Positions 43,970-52,220 of a DNA stretch of 64,000 nt are shown piece by piece. Made by a program: the position numbers and the translations under genes. Within the stretch, counting starts at the first letter, position 1. Each line of letters begins with the position of its first letter. The DNA comes from Clostridium pascui (lineage in GTDB: Bacteria; Bacillota; Clostridia; Clostridiales; Clostridiaceae), in the NCBI RefSeq assembly GCF_016908015.1, contig NZ_JAFBDB010000004.1, positions 248,001-312,000 of the forward strand, in the 5' to 3' direction. The notes under the pieces were generated by a model. The model had not been told where the DNA came from, made no database searches, and was given only the letters and a program-made list of their open reading frames with translations.

Positions 43970-44033
43970 GAGTTCATTAGCTTATAATTATTGAAAATAT
44001 TTATTATTCAAGAATTATAAGCTATAGGAACTC
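43970..44033. promoter_or_regulatory. Long imperfect inverted repeat between ygeW copy 2 and arcC
   Basis: The arms GAGTTC (43970-43975) and GAACTC (44028-44033) enclose a longer match, TAGCTTATAATT and AATTATAAGCTA, then TTGAA and TTCAA nearer the loop. About 26 bases pair with few mismatches around an 11-base loop. No clean T-run follows in either direction; it could be an attenuator, a processing site or part of a small repeat. Confidence 0.65.
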
Positions 44034-44081
44034 CACCATTCTTCAGGAATGTTAAATAAAATTACTACTAAAATTTAGTCC

Positions 44082-45065
44082 CTATTTTCCGCCCATTAAA
44101 AGTGTCATTACAGCCTTAGCTGTATGAATCCTGTTTTCTGCCTCATCATATATTACAGAGTGTGGTCCATCTATTACTGAATCCACAACTTCATTTTTTC
44201 TATCTGCTGGCAATGCGTGCATATATATACTAGTTGGTTTTGTAAGTGCCATCATTTCTTCTGTACATTTCCATGCTTTGTTTGCTTCAAGCAAGTCATC
44301 TATAACATCTTTACTTTGATTTGTTACCCAGTTTCCCCAGTTCTTTGGTATTACTACATCTGCATCCTTATATGCCTCTTCCATATTATGAGTAAGTGTC
44401 ACACTTCCTCCATACTGCGCTGCGTAAACTTTTGCTTTTTCTATTACCCAATCTGGTAATTCATATCCCTTTGGATATGCAAGGGTCACGTCCATCCCAA
44501 ACCTTGGGAACAGCAATACTTGGCTTACTGGTACAGATATTGGCTTTTTATGTGTTGTTGCATATGCCCAAATTATTGATACCTTTAGTTTTTTAGTATT
44601 TTTAAACTTTTCCTCCATGGTCATCAGATCTGCTAATGCCTGCATTGGATGATACAAATCACATTGTAAATTGAATATTGGAACTGATGAGTGCTTTGCC
44701 ATTTCAGTTATATATTTATTTCCTTCTTCCCAGAAACAATTTCTACAAGCTATTCCATGACCAAATCTTGAAAGTATTACTGCTGTATCCTTTGAACTTT
44801 CTCCATGGGATACCTGCATTGTACTTGTATCTAAGTAATTTGCATGTCCTCCAAGTTGAGCTATTCCTGCTTCCATAGAATTTCTTGTTCTTGTAGATTG
44901 TTCAAAGAACATTAAAAACATTGTCTTATGTGGTAAATATGGAGTATCTATTCCCATTGCAAATTTTCTCTTTAAATCGTATGAAACATCTAGCATCGTT
45001 TCTATTTCCTCATTTGTGTAATCCTGTAGTGTTATAAAGTGTCTTCCCCTAAATACTGTTTGCAT
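44082..45065 (-). CDS. ygeW: YgeW-type knotted carbamoyltransferase, copy 2
   Basis: 327 residues of the aspartate/ornithine carbamoyltransferase fold, YgeW subtype. Carbamoyl-phosphate residues: FEQSTRTRNSMEAG near 54-67 and LYHPMQALADLMT near 140-152. The second-substrate loop is HALPADR near 285, different from HCLPA of ornithine transcarbamylase. In the purine gene set YgeW is thought to transfer a carbamoyl group from a diureido intermediate to phosphate; this is an inference from context. It differs from copy 1 by one residue (Ser for Ala near 91). ATG at 45065 follows the GGGGGATATAAAA sequence; a TTG at 45080 would include it. Confidence 0.9.
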   Translation of the reverse strand: MQTVFRGRHFITLQDYTNEEIETMLDVSYDLKRKFAMGIDTPYLPHKTMFLMFFEQSTRTRNSMEAGIAQLGGHANYLDTSTMQVSHGESSKDTAVILSRFGHGIACRNCFWEEGNKYITEMAKHSSVPIFNLQCDLYHPMQALADLMTMEEKFKNTKKLKVSIIWAYATTHKKPISVPVSQVLLFPRFGMDVTLAYPKGYELPDWVIEKAKVYAAQYGGSVTLTHNMEEAYKDADVVIPKNWGNWVTNQSKDVIDDLLEANKAWKCTEEMMALTKPTSIYMHALPADRKNEVVDSVIDGPHSVIYDEAENRIHTAKAVMTLLMGGK

Positions 45066-45084
45066 TTTTATATCCCCCAATCCT

Positions 45085-45519
45085 TTATTTAGCTATCTTC
45101 ACTTCATCTCCGGCTTGTATGTAGCCTTCTTCTAATATCCTTGCAAAGATACCTTCCTTTGGCATTATGCACTTTCCTGTAATCTTACTTATTTGGCATC
45201 CACTATGACACTCTTTTCCTATTTGAGTGACTTCCATAACTACTTCACCCATTTTAAGTTTTGTGCCTATGGGTAATGTATAAAGAATTATTCCTTTTGT
45301 AGTTATGTTTTCTGCAAATACCCCAGGGGTCAGCTCACTTAGCCCTAGTTCTTTCATTTTATCTATACTTTCTTCAGCTAGAATACTTACCTGCCTGTGC
45401 CAATTTCCTCCATGGGCATCACCTTCTAGCCCAAAATCCTTTTTAAAAAAACCCTTCTCTATAGGATTTTTTATAACTCCTTTTTCTTCACTAATATTAA
45501 TTGAAATAACTTTAGCCAT
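45085..45519 (-). CDS. MOSC-domain protein
   Basis: 144 residues of the MOSC (molybdenum cofactor sulfurase C-terminal) domain: a GLEGDAHGGNWHRQVSIL stretch near 28-45, GIILYTLPIGTKL, ECHSGCQISKITGKC (near 108) and EGIFARILEEGYI. MOSC proteins bind Mo cofactor and often carry sulfur to it. In this cluster it may sulfurate the hydroxylases. ATG at 45519 is preferred: GGGGGGATG lies five bases upstream; the longer frame from 45558 starts before the ribosome site. Placed between the 8-oxoguanine-deaminase-like gene and ygeW copy 2. Confidence 0.85.
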   Translation of the reverse strand: MAKVISINISEEKGVIKNPIEKGFFKKDFGLEGDAHGGNWHRQVSILAEESIDKMKELGLSELTPGVFAENITTKGIILYTLPIGTKLKMGEVVMEVTQIGKECHSGCQISKITGKCIMPKEGIFARILEEGYIQAGDEVKIAK

Positions 45520-45538
45520 AGAGCATCCCCCCGTCTTT

Positions 45539-46903
45539 TCACCTTTTATTTCTCTCAATTTTAACTATATCTTCTGCAATTTTATGTGCTTCTTTCTTTA
45601 CATTTTTTGTATTCATAGTTAATAATTCGCCATCTTTTACAACTATCCTTCCATTCACCATGGTCATCTTCACTAAACTAGTATTTCCACAAGTAACTAG
45701 CCCTACTAGTGGATTATGGCATCCTGCATAGGCTACATCATCTAAATCATAAAGCACTATATCTGCAGCCTTTCCACCTTCAAGTATACCGATATCATGT
45801 CTTCCCAGTACCTCTGCTCCTCCTCTAGTTGCAAGCCTTAAGATGTTATAAGCATCTAATCCCTCTGTGCCATATTTTAAGTGATTTAAAAGATATGCAC
45901 GTCTAACTTCTTCCCACATATTTGAACCATCATTTGAAGCACTTCCATCTACTGCTATGCTAACTTTTACTCCTGCTTTTAGTAAGTCTGTAGTAGAACA
46001 TATTCCGCTGTTTAACTTCATATTTGAAGATGGACAATGAGCTACTCCTGCCCCCTTAAGCTTTTTCATTTCCTCTTCATTTACATGAATTACATGAGCA
46101 AACCATACATCTTCACCAAGCCATCCTACACTTTCCATAAGCTCCACTGGCTTTCTTCCGTACATTTCTAAGCAAAATCTTTCTTCATCCTTTGTTTCTG
46201 CTAAATGAGTATGAAGCATAACCCTATTTTTTCTTGCAAGTTCTTGAGATTTAATCATTAAATCTTCAGTTACAGAAAATGGTGAGCATGGTGCTAGTGC
46301 TATCCTTGTCATAGCTAAATCTTCTTTATCGTGGTACTTATTTATAAGTCTTTCACTGTCCTCAAGTATCCTATCTCCACTTTGAACTACACTATCTGGT
46401 GGTAATCCACCATTGCTTTTGCCTAAGGACATGGATCCCCTTGTAGCATGAAACCTTATCCCTATTTCCTTAGCTGCTCTTATCTGTTCATCTATTAAGG
46501 TAGCTGGTTTATTTTCTGGAAATACATAATGATGATCCATAGTTGTTGTGCATCCTGTCCTCAAAAGTTCACTAAATCCAACCATCCCTCCATAATATAC
46601 AGCCTCTGGACCTATATGCTTCCAAAATTCATAAAGCCCAACAAGCCATGGGAAAAGGGGCTTTTCTTGAACTTCATCTATACCCCTAAATAAAGTTTGG
46701 TATAAATGATGATGGGTATTTACAAAACCAGGCATAGCAAGAAGTCCCCTACAATCTATAACCTCCATGTTCATCTCTGGCTTAATATCTTTATCTATCT
46801 TCTCAATTACCTTATCATTAACCAAAATGTCATAGCCATCAAAAATACTATCCTTATCATCAAAGGTTACAACCTTGCTCAAATTTTTCAAAAGCTTTTT
46901 CAA
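45539..46903 (-). CDS. Amidohydrolase, probable 8-oxoguanine (purine) deaminase
   Basis: 454 residues, a TIM-barrel metal amidohydrolase. Metal residues: VNTHHHLYQTLFRG (about 62-75), MLHTHLAETKDEERF (about 230), FAHVIHV (about 265) and AVDGSASNDGSNM (about 317). The last motif, DGSASND, is typical of enzymes that deaminate 8-oxoguanine or isoguanine, as known from Pseudomonas. It should convert an amino-oxopurine to a dioxypurine with release of ammonia, upstream of hydroxylation. Its first codon is 14 bases after ygeW copy 1 and its last bases overlap the long MOSC frame, not the chosen start. A guanine deaminase role is the alternative. Confidence 0.85.
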   Translation of the reverse strand: MKKLLKNLSKVVTFDDKDSIFDGYDILVNDKVIEKIDKDIKPEMNMEVIDCRGLLAMPGFVNTHHHLYQTLFRGIDEVQEKPLFPWLVGLYEFWKHIGPEAVYYGGMVGFSELLRTGCTTTMDHHYVFPENKPATLIDEQIRAAKEIGIRFHATRGSMSLGKSNGGLPPDSVVQSGDRILEDSERLINKYHDKEDLAMTRIALAPCSPFSVTEDLMIKSQELARKNRVMLHTHLAETKDEERFCLEMYGRKPVELMESVGWLGEDVWFAHVIHVNEEEMKKLKGAGVAHCPSSNMKLNSGICSTTDLLKAGVKVSIAVDGSASNDGSNMWEEVRRAYLLNHLKYGTEGLDAYNILRLATRGGAEVLGRHDIGILEGGKAADIVLYDLDDVAYAGCHNPLVGLVTCGNTSLVKMTMVNGRIVVKDGELLTMNTKNVKKEAHKIAEDIVKIERNKR

Positions 46904-46916
46904 ATAAAATCACCAC

Positions 46917-47900
46917 CTATTTTCCGCCCATTAAAAGTGTCATTACAGCCTTAGCTGTATGAATCCTATTTTCTGCCTCATCATATATTACAGAGTGTGG
47001 TCCATCTATTACTGAATCCACAACTTCATTTTTTCTATCTGCTGGTAATGCGTGCATATATATACTAGTTGGTTTTGTAAGTGCCATCATTTCTTCTGTA
47101 CATTTCCATGCTTTGTTTGCTTCAAGCAAGTCATCTATAACATCTTTACTTTGATTTGTTACCCAGTTTCCCCAGTTCTTTGGTATTACTACATCTGCAT
47201 CCTTATATGCCTCTTCCATATTATGAGTAAGTGTCACACTTCCTCCATACTGCGCTGCGTAAACTTTTGCTTTTTCTATTACCCAATCTGGTAATTCATA
47301 TCCCTTTGGATATGCAAGGGTCACGTCCATCCCAAACCTTGGGAACAGCAATACTTGGCTTACTGGTACAGATATTGGCTTTTTATGTGTTGTTGCATAT
47401 GCCCAAATTATTGATACCTTTAGTTTTTTAGTATTTTTAAACTTTTCCTCCATGGTCATCAGATCTGCTAATGCCTGCATTGGATGATACAAATCACATT
47501 GTAAATTGAATATTGGAACTGATGAGTGCTTTGCCATTTCAGTTATATATTTATTTCCTTCTTCCCAGAAACAATTTCTACAAGCTATTCCATGACCAAA
47601 TCTTGAAAGTATTACTGCTGTATCCTTTGCACTTTCTCCATGGGATACTTGCATTGTACTTGTATCTAAGTAATTTGCATGTCCTCCAAGTTGAGCTATT
47701 CCCGCTTCCATAGAATTTCTTGTTCTTGTAGATTGTTCAAAGAACATTAAAAACATTGTCTTATGTGGTAAGTATGGAGTATCTATTCCCATTGCAAATT
47801 TTCTCTTTAAATCATAGGATACATCTAGCATTGTTTCTATTTCTTCATTTGTGTAATCCTGTAATGTTATAAAGTGTCTTCCCCTAAATACTGTTTGCAT
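46917..47900 (-). CDS. ygeW: YgeW-type knotted carbamoyltransferase, copy 1
   Basis: 327 residues, identical to copy 2 except Ala for Ser near residue 91. STRTR (near 57), HPMQALADL (near 142) and HALPADR (near 285) are conserved. It follows YgeY in the operon, as in the E. coli order ygeW-ygeX-ygeY, and precedes the deaminase. The two genes differ at about 12 of 984 bases; ten of these fall in the first 300 coding bases and the central 580 bases are identical. So the second copy is either a recent duplicate or kept uniform by gene conversion. Both reading frames are intact. Confidence 0.9.
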   Translation of the reverse strand: MQTVFRGRHFITLQDYTNEEIETMLDVSYDLKRKFAMGIDTPYLPHKTMFLMFFEQSTRTRNSMEAGIAQLGGHANYLDTSTMQVSHGESAKDTAVILSRFGHGIACRNCFWEEGNKYITEMAKHSSVPIFNLQCDLYHPMQALADLMTMEEKFKNTKKLKVSIIWAYATTHKKPISVPVSQVLLFPRFGMDVTLAYPKGYELPDWVIEKAKVYAAQYGGSVTLTHNMEEAYKDADVVIPKNWGNWVTNQSKDVIDDLLEANKAWKCTEEMMALTKPTSIYMHALPADRKNEVVDSVIDGPHSVIYDEAENRIHTAKAVMTLLMGGK

Positions 47901-47915
47901 TTTTATATCCCCCTC

Positions 47916-49136
47916 TTATTTACTTGCATGCTCTTTAACATATAATATCGGAATTATTGCATACATAGCTGCACATTTTACAAGTTCACTCTTCCAATTC
48001 TTCTCATTTGGTGCATGAGCTTGATCTTCATGTCCTGGACCAAATCCTATGCATGGTATTCCATATCTCCCCATAATAGATACTCCATTAGTTGAAAATG
48101 TCCATTTATCTACTAATGGTTCAGATCTAAATAACTTTTTATATCCTTCCACTAGTGTTTCACATACTGGGTGCTCTTCTGGTAATACCCAAGTTGGGAA
48201 ATAGCACTCTGTTGGATATACAAGTCCTGTATAAGAAGCTCTGGCATAATCATACATTGAAACTTCGGCCTTAGCTGCCTTTACTGCTGGAAGGTTCCTT
48301 ATTTCTTCTAAAGCACCTTGCCAGGTTTCCCCATCTGTTAATCTTCTATCTATTGAAACTGTACATCCATCTGCTACAGCACATCTAGATGGTGATGAGA
48401 AAAATACTTCTGATACTGTAAGCGATCCTTTTCCTAAGAACTCATCATAGTGTAAGTTTTCTGCTAAAGCTCTTAGTTCAATAAGTATTGGAGCCATTTT
48501 AAATATAGCGTTGTCTCCTCTTTCTGGTGCCGAGCCATGACAGCTTATCCCCTTAGTTGTAACCTTTATTTCCATTCTTCCTCTTTGTCCTCTATATATG
48601 TTGCATGAGGTTGGCTCAGTTGATACTACAAACTCAGGTCTTATGTTATCTTCATTTATAATATACTGCCAGCATAATCCATCACAGTCTTCTTCTTGAA
48701 CTGTACCTGTAACAATTAATGTATAATCATCTTCGAGTCCTAAATCCTTTATTATCTTGCCTGCATAAACCATCGAAGCCATACCGCCTTCTTGATCTGT
48801 TGCACCTCTACCAACTATAATCTCTTCATCTTCATATCCTTCATATGGATTATAGTGCCAAAGATTTGGATCACCAATTCCCACTGTGTCTATATGTGCA
48901 TCCATAGCTATTATGTGCTTTCCATGTCCAATATAGCCAAGTACATTTCCCATAGGATCTATTTCTACTTTATCAAAGCCTACCTTTTCCATTTCCTCTT
49001 TAATACGTAAAACTACTTCTCTTTCCTGTGTACTTTCACTTGGAATTGAAATCATATCTCTTAAAAATTTGCTCATATCTTGCTTGTATTCCTCAGCAAG
49101 CTTTAATATCTCCTCTGCTTTATAATCCTTTGACAT
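47916..49136 (-). CDS. ygeY: YgeY-type M20 metallopeptidase
   Basis: 406 residues of the M20/ArgE-DapE hydrolase family. Metal motifs: [12 protein letters not shown] near 82-93 (HxD), [16 protein letters not shown] near 117 (D), [12 protein letters not shown] near 153 (EE) and [11 protein letters not shown] near 376 (H). Proteins of this subgroup are called YgeY and are encoded beside YgeW and YgeX. In uric acid breakdown models YgeY hydrolyses an ureido-amino acid. GGGGG lies before the ATG at 49136; the intergenic stretch before it carries the structured repeat, copy C. Confidence 0.9.
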   Translation of the reverse strand: MSKDYKAEEILKLAEEYKQDMSKFLRDMISIPSESTQEREVVLRIKEEMEKVGFDKVEIDPMGNVLGYIGHGKHIIAMDAHIDTVGIGDPNLWHYNPYEGYEDEEIIVGRGATDQEGGMASMVYAGKIIKDLGLEDDYTLIVTGTVQEEDCDGLCWQYIINEDNIRPEFVVSTEPTSCNIYRGQRGRMEIKVTTKGISCHGSAPERGDNAIFKMAPILIELRALAENLHYDEFLGKGSLTVSEVFFSSPSRCAVADGCTVSIDRRLTDGETWQGALEEIRNLPAVKAAKAEVSMYDYARASYTGLVYPTECYFPTWVLPEEHPVCETLVEGYKKLFRSEPLVDKWTFSTNGVSIMGRYGIPCIGFGPGHEDQAHAPNEKNWKSELVKCAAMYAIIPILYVKEHASK

Positions 49137-49155
49137 ATTCCATACCCCCTAATGT

Positions 49156-49219
49156 TTTTACATGATTTATAAAAATTTATAATTTTGTTGTAAATCATTA
49201 CATCCCAATTTATTGGGAT
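49156..49219 (-). repeat. Structured intergenic repeat, copy C (reverse orientation)
   Basis: Read on the minus strand this is the same element as 62484-62617: an 8-base stem ATCCCAAT/ATTGGGAT (plus 49202-49219) followed by ATGATTTA/TAAATCAT (plus 49162-49199). The element fills the gap between the hydantoinase stop and ygeY start, so it is transcribed within the operon. Confidence 0.65.
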
Positions 49220-49225
49220 ATTTCC

Positions 49226-50608
49226 CTAATAATAATTCTTTACTCTTTTTATAAATTCCCCATACCCCTTTTTGCCTACAAATTCATTGTCCTTTACTAT
49301 TATTTCTCCTCTCGCTATGGTGTATATAGGATAGCCCTTAAGTTCAAATCCTTCATAAGCAGTGTAATCCACATTTTCGTGGAGCATATCCTTACTCAAT
49401 TTCACTTCCTTATCGGGGTCTATAATTACTATGTCAGCATCTGAACCAACTTGTATTGCACCCTTTTTAGGATAAAGCCCAAATATCTTTGCAGGATTTG
49501 TTGAACATACTTCTACAAACTTATTTATGCTTATTCTTCCCTTCATAACTCCCTCTGAAAACATAAGTGGAATTCTTTCTTCAATTCCTGGAGCTCCATT
49601 GGGACACTTTGTAAAATCATCCTTTCCCCTTTGCTTATCTTTATTAAAACTAAATGGACAATGATCTGTAGCTACTACTTGTATACTTCCATCTCTTATG
49701 CCCTGCCACAATGCCCCTTGATTTCTTTTATCTCTAAGAGGAGGACTCATTATATATTTAAGTCCTTCATTATTTGGCCCATTATATCTATCTATATCTA
49801 ACAAAAGATATTGTATACAAGTTTCTGAGAATACCTTTTGCCCTCTCCTTTGTGCCCTTTTTATATGCTTTAACCCATCTTTATTAGTTAAGTGGACTAT
49901 ATAAAGCGGTGCATCACCTGCCATATAGGCTAAATCAATCATTCTATTTATTGCCTCGGACTCGCACCTTTCAGGCCTGCTTAGTGCATGGTATATAGGA
50001 GCTACCTTTCCTTCGTTTATGAACTTTTCCCTAAAATAATTTACTATTTCGTGATTTTCAGGATGAACGGTAGTTATCCCTCCTAGCTCTTTAAGTGCTT
50101 CTAATACCTTAAACGCTTCCACATCGTTTACTCTATAATCATAGGTCATGTAAATTTTAAAGCTCGGTATTCCTTCTTCTTCAACTATAGTCTTCATTTC
50201 TTGTAATATACCTTCATCTACATGTTGAACAACCCCATGAAAGCTATAGTCAATTACTGCATTTTTATCTGCATATCCATGATATACATTTACTTGATCT
50301 TTTAAATCACATCCCTTTGGACCAAAGCCCATATGATCTACAATTGAAGTAGTTCCTCCACAAGCTGCAGCAACTGTACCTGTGTAAAAGTCATCATTTG
50401 CCCTTGCAAATCCTACATCTAGATTTAAGTGAGTATGAACATCTACGCCACCTGGAACTACATACTTACCTCCAGCATCAATAATTTCATCTGCTGTGTA
50501 TTCTATATTGGTTGCTATTTCTTTAATGATTCCATTCTCAGAATATATATCGCCTTTATATATGTCACTAGCAGTTACTATAGTGCCATTCTTTATTAAT
50601 AGTTTCAT
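49226..50608 (-). CDS. hyuA: D-hydantoinase/dihydropyrimidinase-type hydrolase
   Basis: 460 residues. Dinuclear metal residues of the cyclic amidohydrolase fold: VDVHTHLNLDVG (HxH, residues 55-66), IPSFKIYMTYDYR (carboxylated Lys near 150), VHPENHEIV (about 179), YIVHLTNKDG (about 235) and VATDHCPFSFNKD (Asp near 311). It opens cyclic amides such as hydantoin or a reduced purine-derived imidazolidine ring. Its place between YgeX and YgeY, as hyuA in E. coli, points to the ring opening step of purine breakdown. The stop lies 10 bases before the dpaL/ygeX frame ends. Confidence 0.9.
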   Translation of the reverse strand: MKLLIKNGTIVTASDIYKGDIYSENGIIKEIATNIEYTADEIIDAGGKYVVPGGVDVHTHLNLDVGFARANDDFYTGTVAAACGGTTSIVDHMGFGPKGCDLKDQVNVYHGYADKNAVIDYSFHGVVQHVDEGILQEMKTIVEEEGIPSFKIYMTYDYRVNDVEAFKVLEALKELGGITTVHPENHEIVNYFREKFINEGKVAPIYHALSRPERCESEAINRMIDLAYMAGDAPLYIVHLTNKDGLKHIKRAQRRGQKVFSETCIQYLLLDIDRYNGPNNEGLKYIMSPPLRDKRNQGALWQGIRDGSIQVVATDHCPFSFNKDKQRGKDDFTKCPNGAPGIEERIPLMFSEGVMKGRISINKFVEVCSTNPAKIFGLYPKKGAIQVGSDADIVIIDPDKEVKLSKDMLHENVDYTAYEGFELKGYPIYTIARGEIIVKDNEFVGKKGYGEFIKRVKNYY

Positions 50609-50617
50609 AAAATCACC

Positions 50618-51832
50618 TTATTCTTCAGGATAAGGATAGGCTCCATCCCATACTATTTTTCTATAATTATCTGGGTCTGTATCTCCTTCCGTACTTATTA
50701 CAAGTATTGATGAATTTTGATCTATACTAAGAGCTTCTCTTATTTCCTTATATTTCTCATCTTTAAGTATGCAATACATAAATCCTGCAGGTGCTGCTCC
50801 AGACTCTCCAGATATTACTTTTCTATCATCTCCTAATGGATTGCCAAGAACTCTCATGCCCTCTGCTGCCACATAATCTTCACAGGATACAAACATATCA
50901 GTATATCTGTCAAGTATGTTCCATCCAATTGGATTTGGCTCTCCACAAGCAAGTCCTGCCATTATAGTAGGCATATCCCCTGTAACATTAGTCATTTTTC
51001 CATTTACAGCTGACCTATATATACAATCTGCTAAATTAGGCTCAACTATTGCAGTTATTGGCCTATCCTCACCATAATATGCAGTTAAAAATCCCTGAAC
51101 TGCTCCAGCAAGTGCACCAACCCCTGCCTGTATGAATACATGAGTTGGTTTTTCGGTTCCTGCTTCCTTCATTTGCTCCACTGCTTCTACCATCATAGTT
51201 GCATAACCCTGCATAATCCAAAGTGGAATTTCTTCATATCCTTCCCAAGCAGTATCCTGAACTATTTCCCATCCGTATTTTTTAGCATTTTCAAGGGAAA
51301 GCCTTACTGCATCATCATAATTTAAATCAGTTATATAGGCCTCCGCTCCAGTTGCATTTATGTTATTTAATCTAGTTAGTGATGATCCTTTTGGCATATA
51401 AACAACAGCTTTTTGTCCAAGCTGCTGAGCTGCCCAAGCAACTCCTCTTCCATGGTTTCCATCTGTTGCAGTAGTTAAGGTAATTTGTCCTATCTTATCT
51501 TTAACTTCCTTACTTCTTAGATATTCAAAGCTTACATCTGAAATATCTACATCAAGTTTTTTTGCAAGAAGCTTTCCTATGGCATAGGAACCTCCTAGTA
51601 CTTTAAATGCATTCAATCCAAATCTATAGGACTCATCCTTTACAAATATGTTTTTCACTCCTAAGCTTTTAGCCAAATTATCAAGTTTCGCTAGTGGAGT
51701 TTTATTATAAACTTCAAAGCTTTCATGAAATTTATTTACCTTTTTTATTTCATCCATTTCAAAGTCTTTTACCAAAGTTTTTTCAAAATTTTCACTTCGG
51801 CATTTGCCATTACTTTTATATTTTATGTCCAT
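50618..51832 (-). CDS. ygeX: Diaminopropionate ammonia-lyase (YgeX/DpaL)
   Basis: 404 residues of the PLP fold type II family. The Schiff-base Lys is in RFGLNAFKVLGGSYAIG near 68-84 and the phosphate-binding glycine motif GVGALAGAVQGF lies near 239. It converts 2,3-diaminopropionate to pyruvate and two ammonia. It is the first gene after the sigma-54 promoter at 51919-51935, 84 bases from its start, followed by hyuA, ygeY, ygeW. In this context it would supply pyruvate as the end product of the purine carbon skeleton. Confidence 0.93.
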   Translation of the reverse strand: MDIKYKSNGKCRSENFEKTLVKDFEMDEIKKVNKFHESFEVYNKTPLAKLDNLAKSLGVKNIFVKDESYRFGLNAFKVLGGSYAIGKLLAKKLDVDISDVSFEYLRSKEVKDKIGQITLTTATDGNHGRGVAWAAQQLGQKAVVYMPKGSSLTRLNNINATGAEAYITDLNYDDAVRLSLENAKKYGWEIVQDTAWEGYEEIPLWIMQGYATMMVEAVEQMKEAGTEKPTHVFIQAGVGALAGAVQGFLTAYYGEDRPITAIVEPNLADCIYRSAVNGKMTNVTGDMPTIMAGLACGEPNPIGWNILDRYTDMFVSCEDYVAAEGMRVLGNPLGDDRKVISGESGAAPAGFMYCILKDEKYKEIREALSIDQNSSILVISTEGDTDPDNYRKIVWDGAYPYPEE

Positions 51833-51918
51833 ATTACCTTCCCCCTTTTTAGTAACAAGTTATTAGTGATAAGTTACCTACTTTAATCCCTAGTATCTGA
51901 TATCATAATTTATTTAGA

Positions 51919-51935
51919 AGCATTAACCATGCCAA
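51919..51935 (-). promoter_or_regulatory. Sigma-54 (-24/-12) promoter for the ygeX operon
   Basis: Minus strand TTGGCATGGTTAATGCT: GG and GC are separated by exactly 10 bases and the match to YTGGCAY-N5-TTGCW is good except A for T at the -12 start. Another, at 62274-62290, has the same departures, so I trust it. Confidence 0.8.
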
Positions 51936-52084
51936 TAATTTGTTGAATTGTTAGCTTTAACAATAAAATAAAAATTTTTGTGTAATTCTATTAAAAATAT
52001 AAGCTTTTAAAAGCTTTGTAGTGTTTTATTTTTTACTTTATACTACCGTAATAGTTTTATATATCAAAAAATCATAAAAAATAG

Positions 52085-52117
52085 TTATCAATATGATAAT
52101 ACTTACCAAATTGATAA
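52085..52117. promoter_or_regulatory. Tandem upstream activator sites, 18 bases apart
   Basis: TTATCA-ATA-TGATAA (52085-52099) and TTACCA-AAT-TGATAA (52103-52117) are 15-base dyads, one with a single change, starting 18 bases apart. They lie 150-180 bases upstream of the -24 element, the usual range for sigma-54 enhancers. The activator encoded at 62605 is the likely ligand. Confidence 0.7.
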
Positions 52118-52167
52118 CTAAAATTAAAGATTATAACATTAAAAAATTAGTATGAAAGAGGATTTGT

Positions 52168-52182
52168 TTATCACATTGATAA
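52168..52182. promoter_or_regulatory. Third upstream activator site
   Basis: TTATCA-CAT-TGATAA, an exact dyad of the same motif, 65 bases beyond the second site of the pair at 52103. Its distance from the pair allows cooperative binding around a loop. Confidence 0.6.
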
Positions 52183-52220
52183 TTATACATTAGTTAGAAT
52201 TATCATAATGACCTTAAACT

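Larger units (their letters stand above)
51833..52220. other. 388-base control region between the two long operons
   Basis: No coding frame with a ribosome site. It holds a sigma-54 promoter (51919-51935), two upstream TTATCA-N3-TGATAA-type sites in tandem (52085-52117), a third at 52168-52182, and an AT-rich stretch between, suitable for looping. No terminator hairpin was seen after the xdhB stop at 52221, so readthrough from the upstream operon is possible. Confidence 0.8.

Noticed and set aside
44016-44033. Possible third sigma-54 promoter (TGGAG and AGCTT halves) before arcC
   Set aside because: GG-GC spacing fits but -24 and -12 bases are poor and it coincides with the long inverted repeat; no TTATCA-N3-TGATAA site nearby.
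44217-44878. Plus-strand open frames over ygeW, repeated at 47052-47713
   Set aside because: They lie opposite a well-conserved gene, lack ribosome sites and are duplicated only because ygeW is duplicated.
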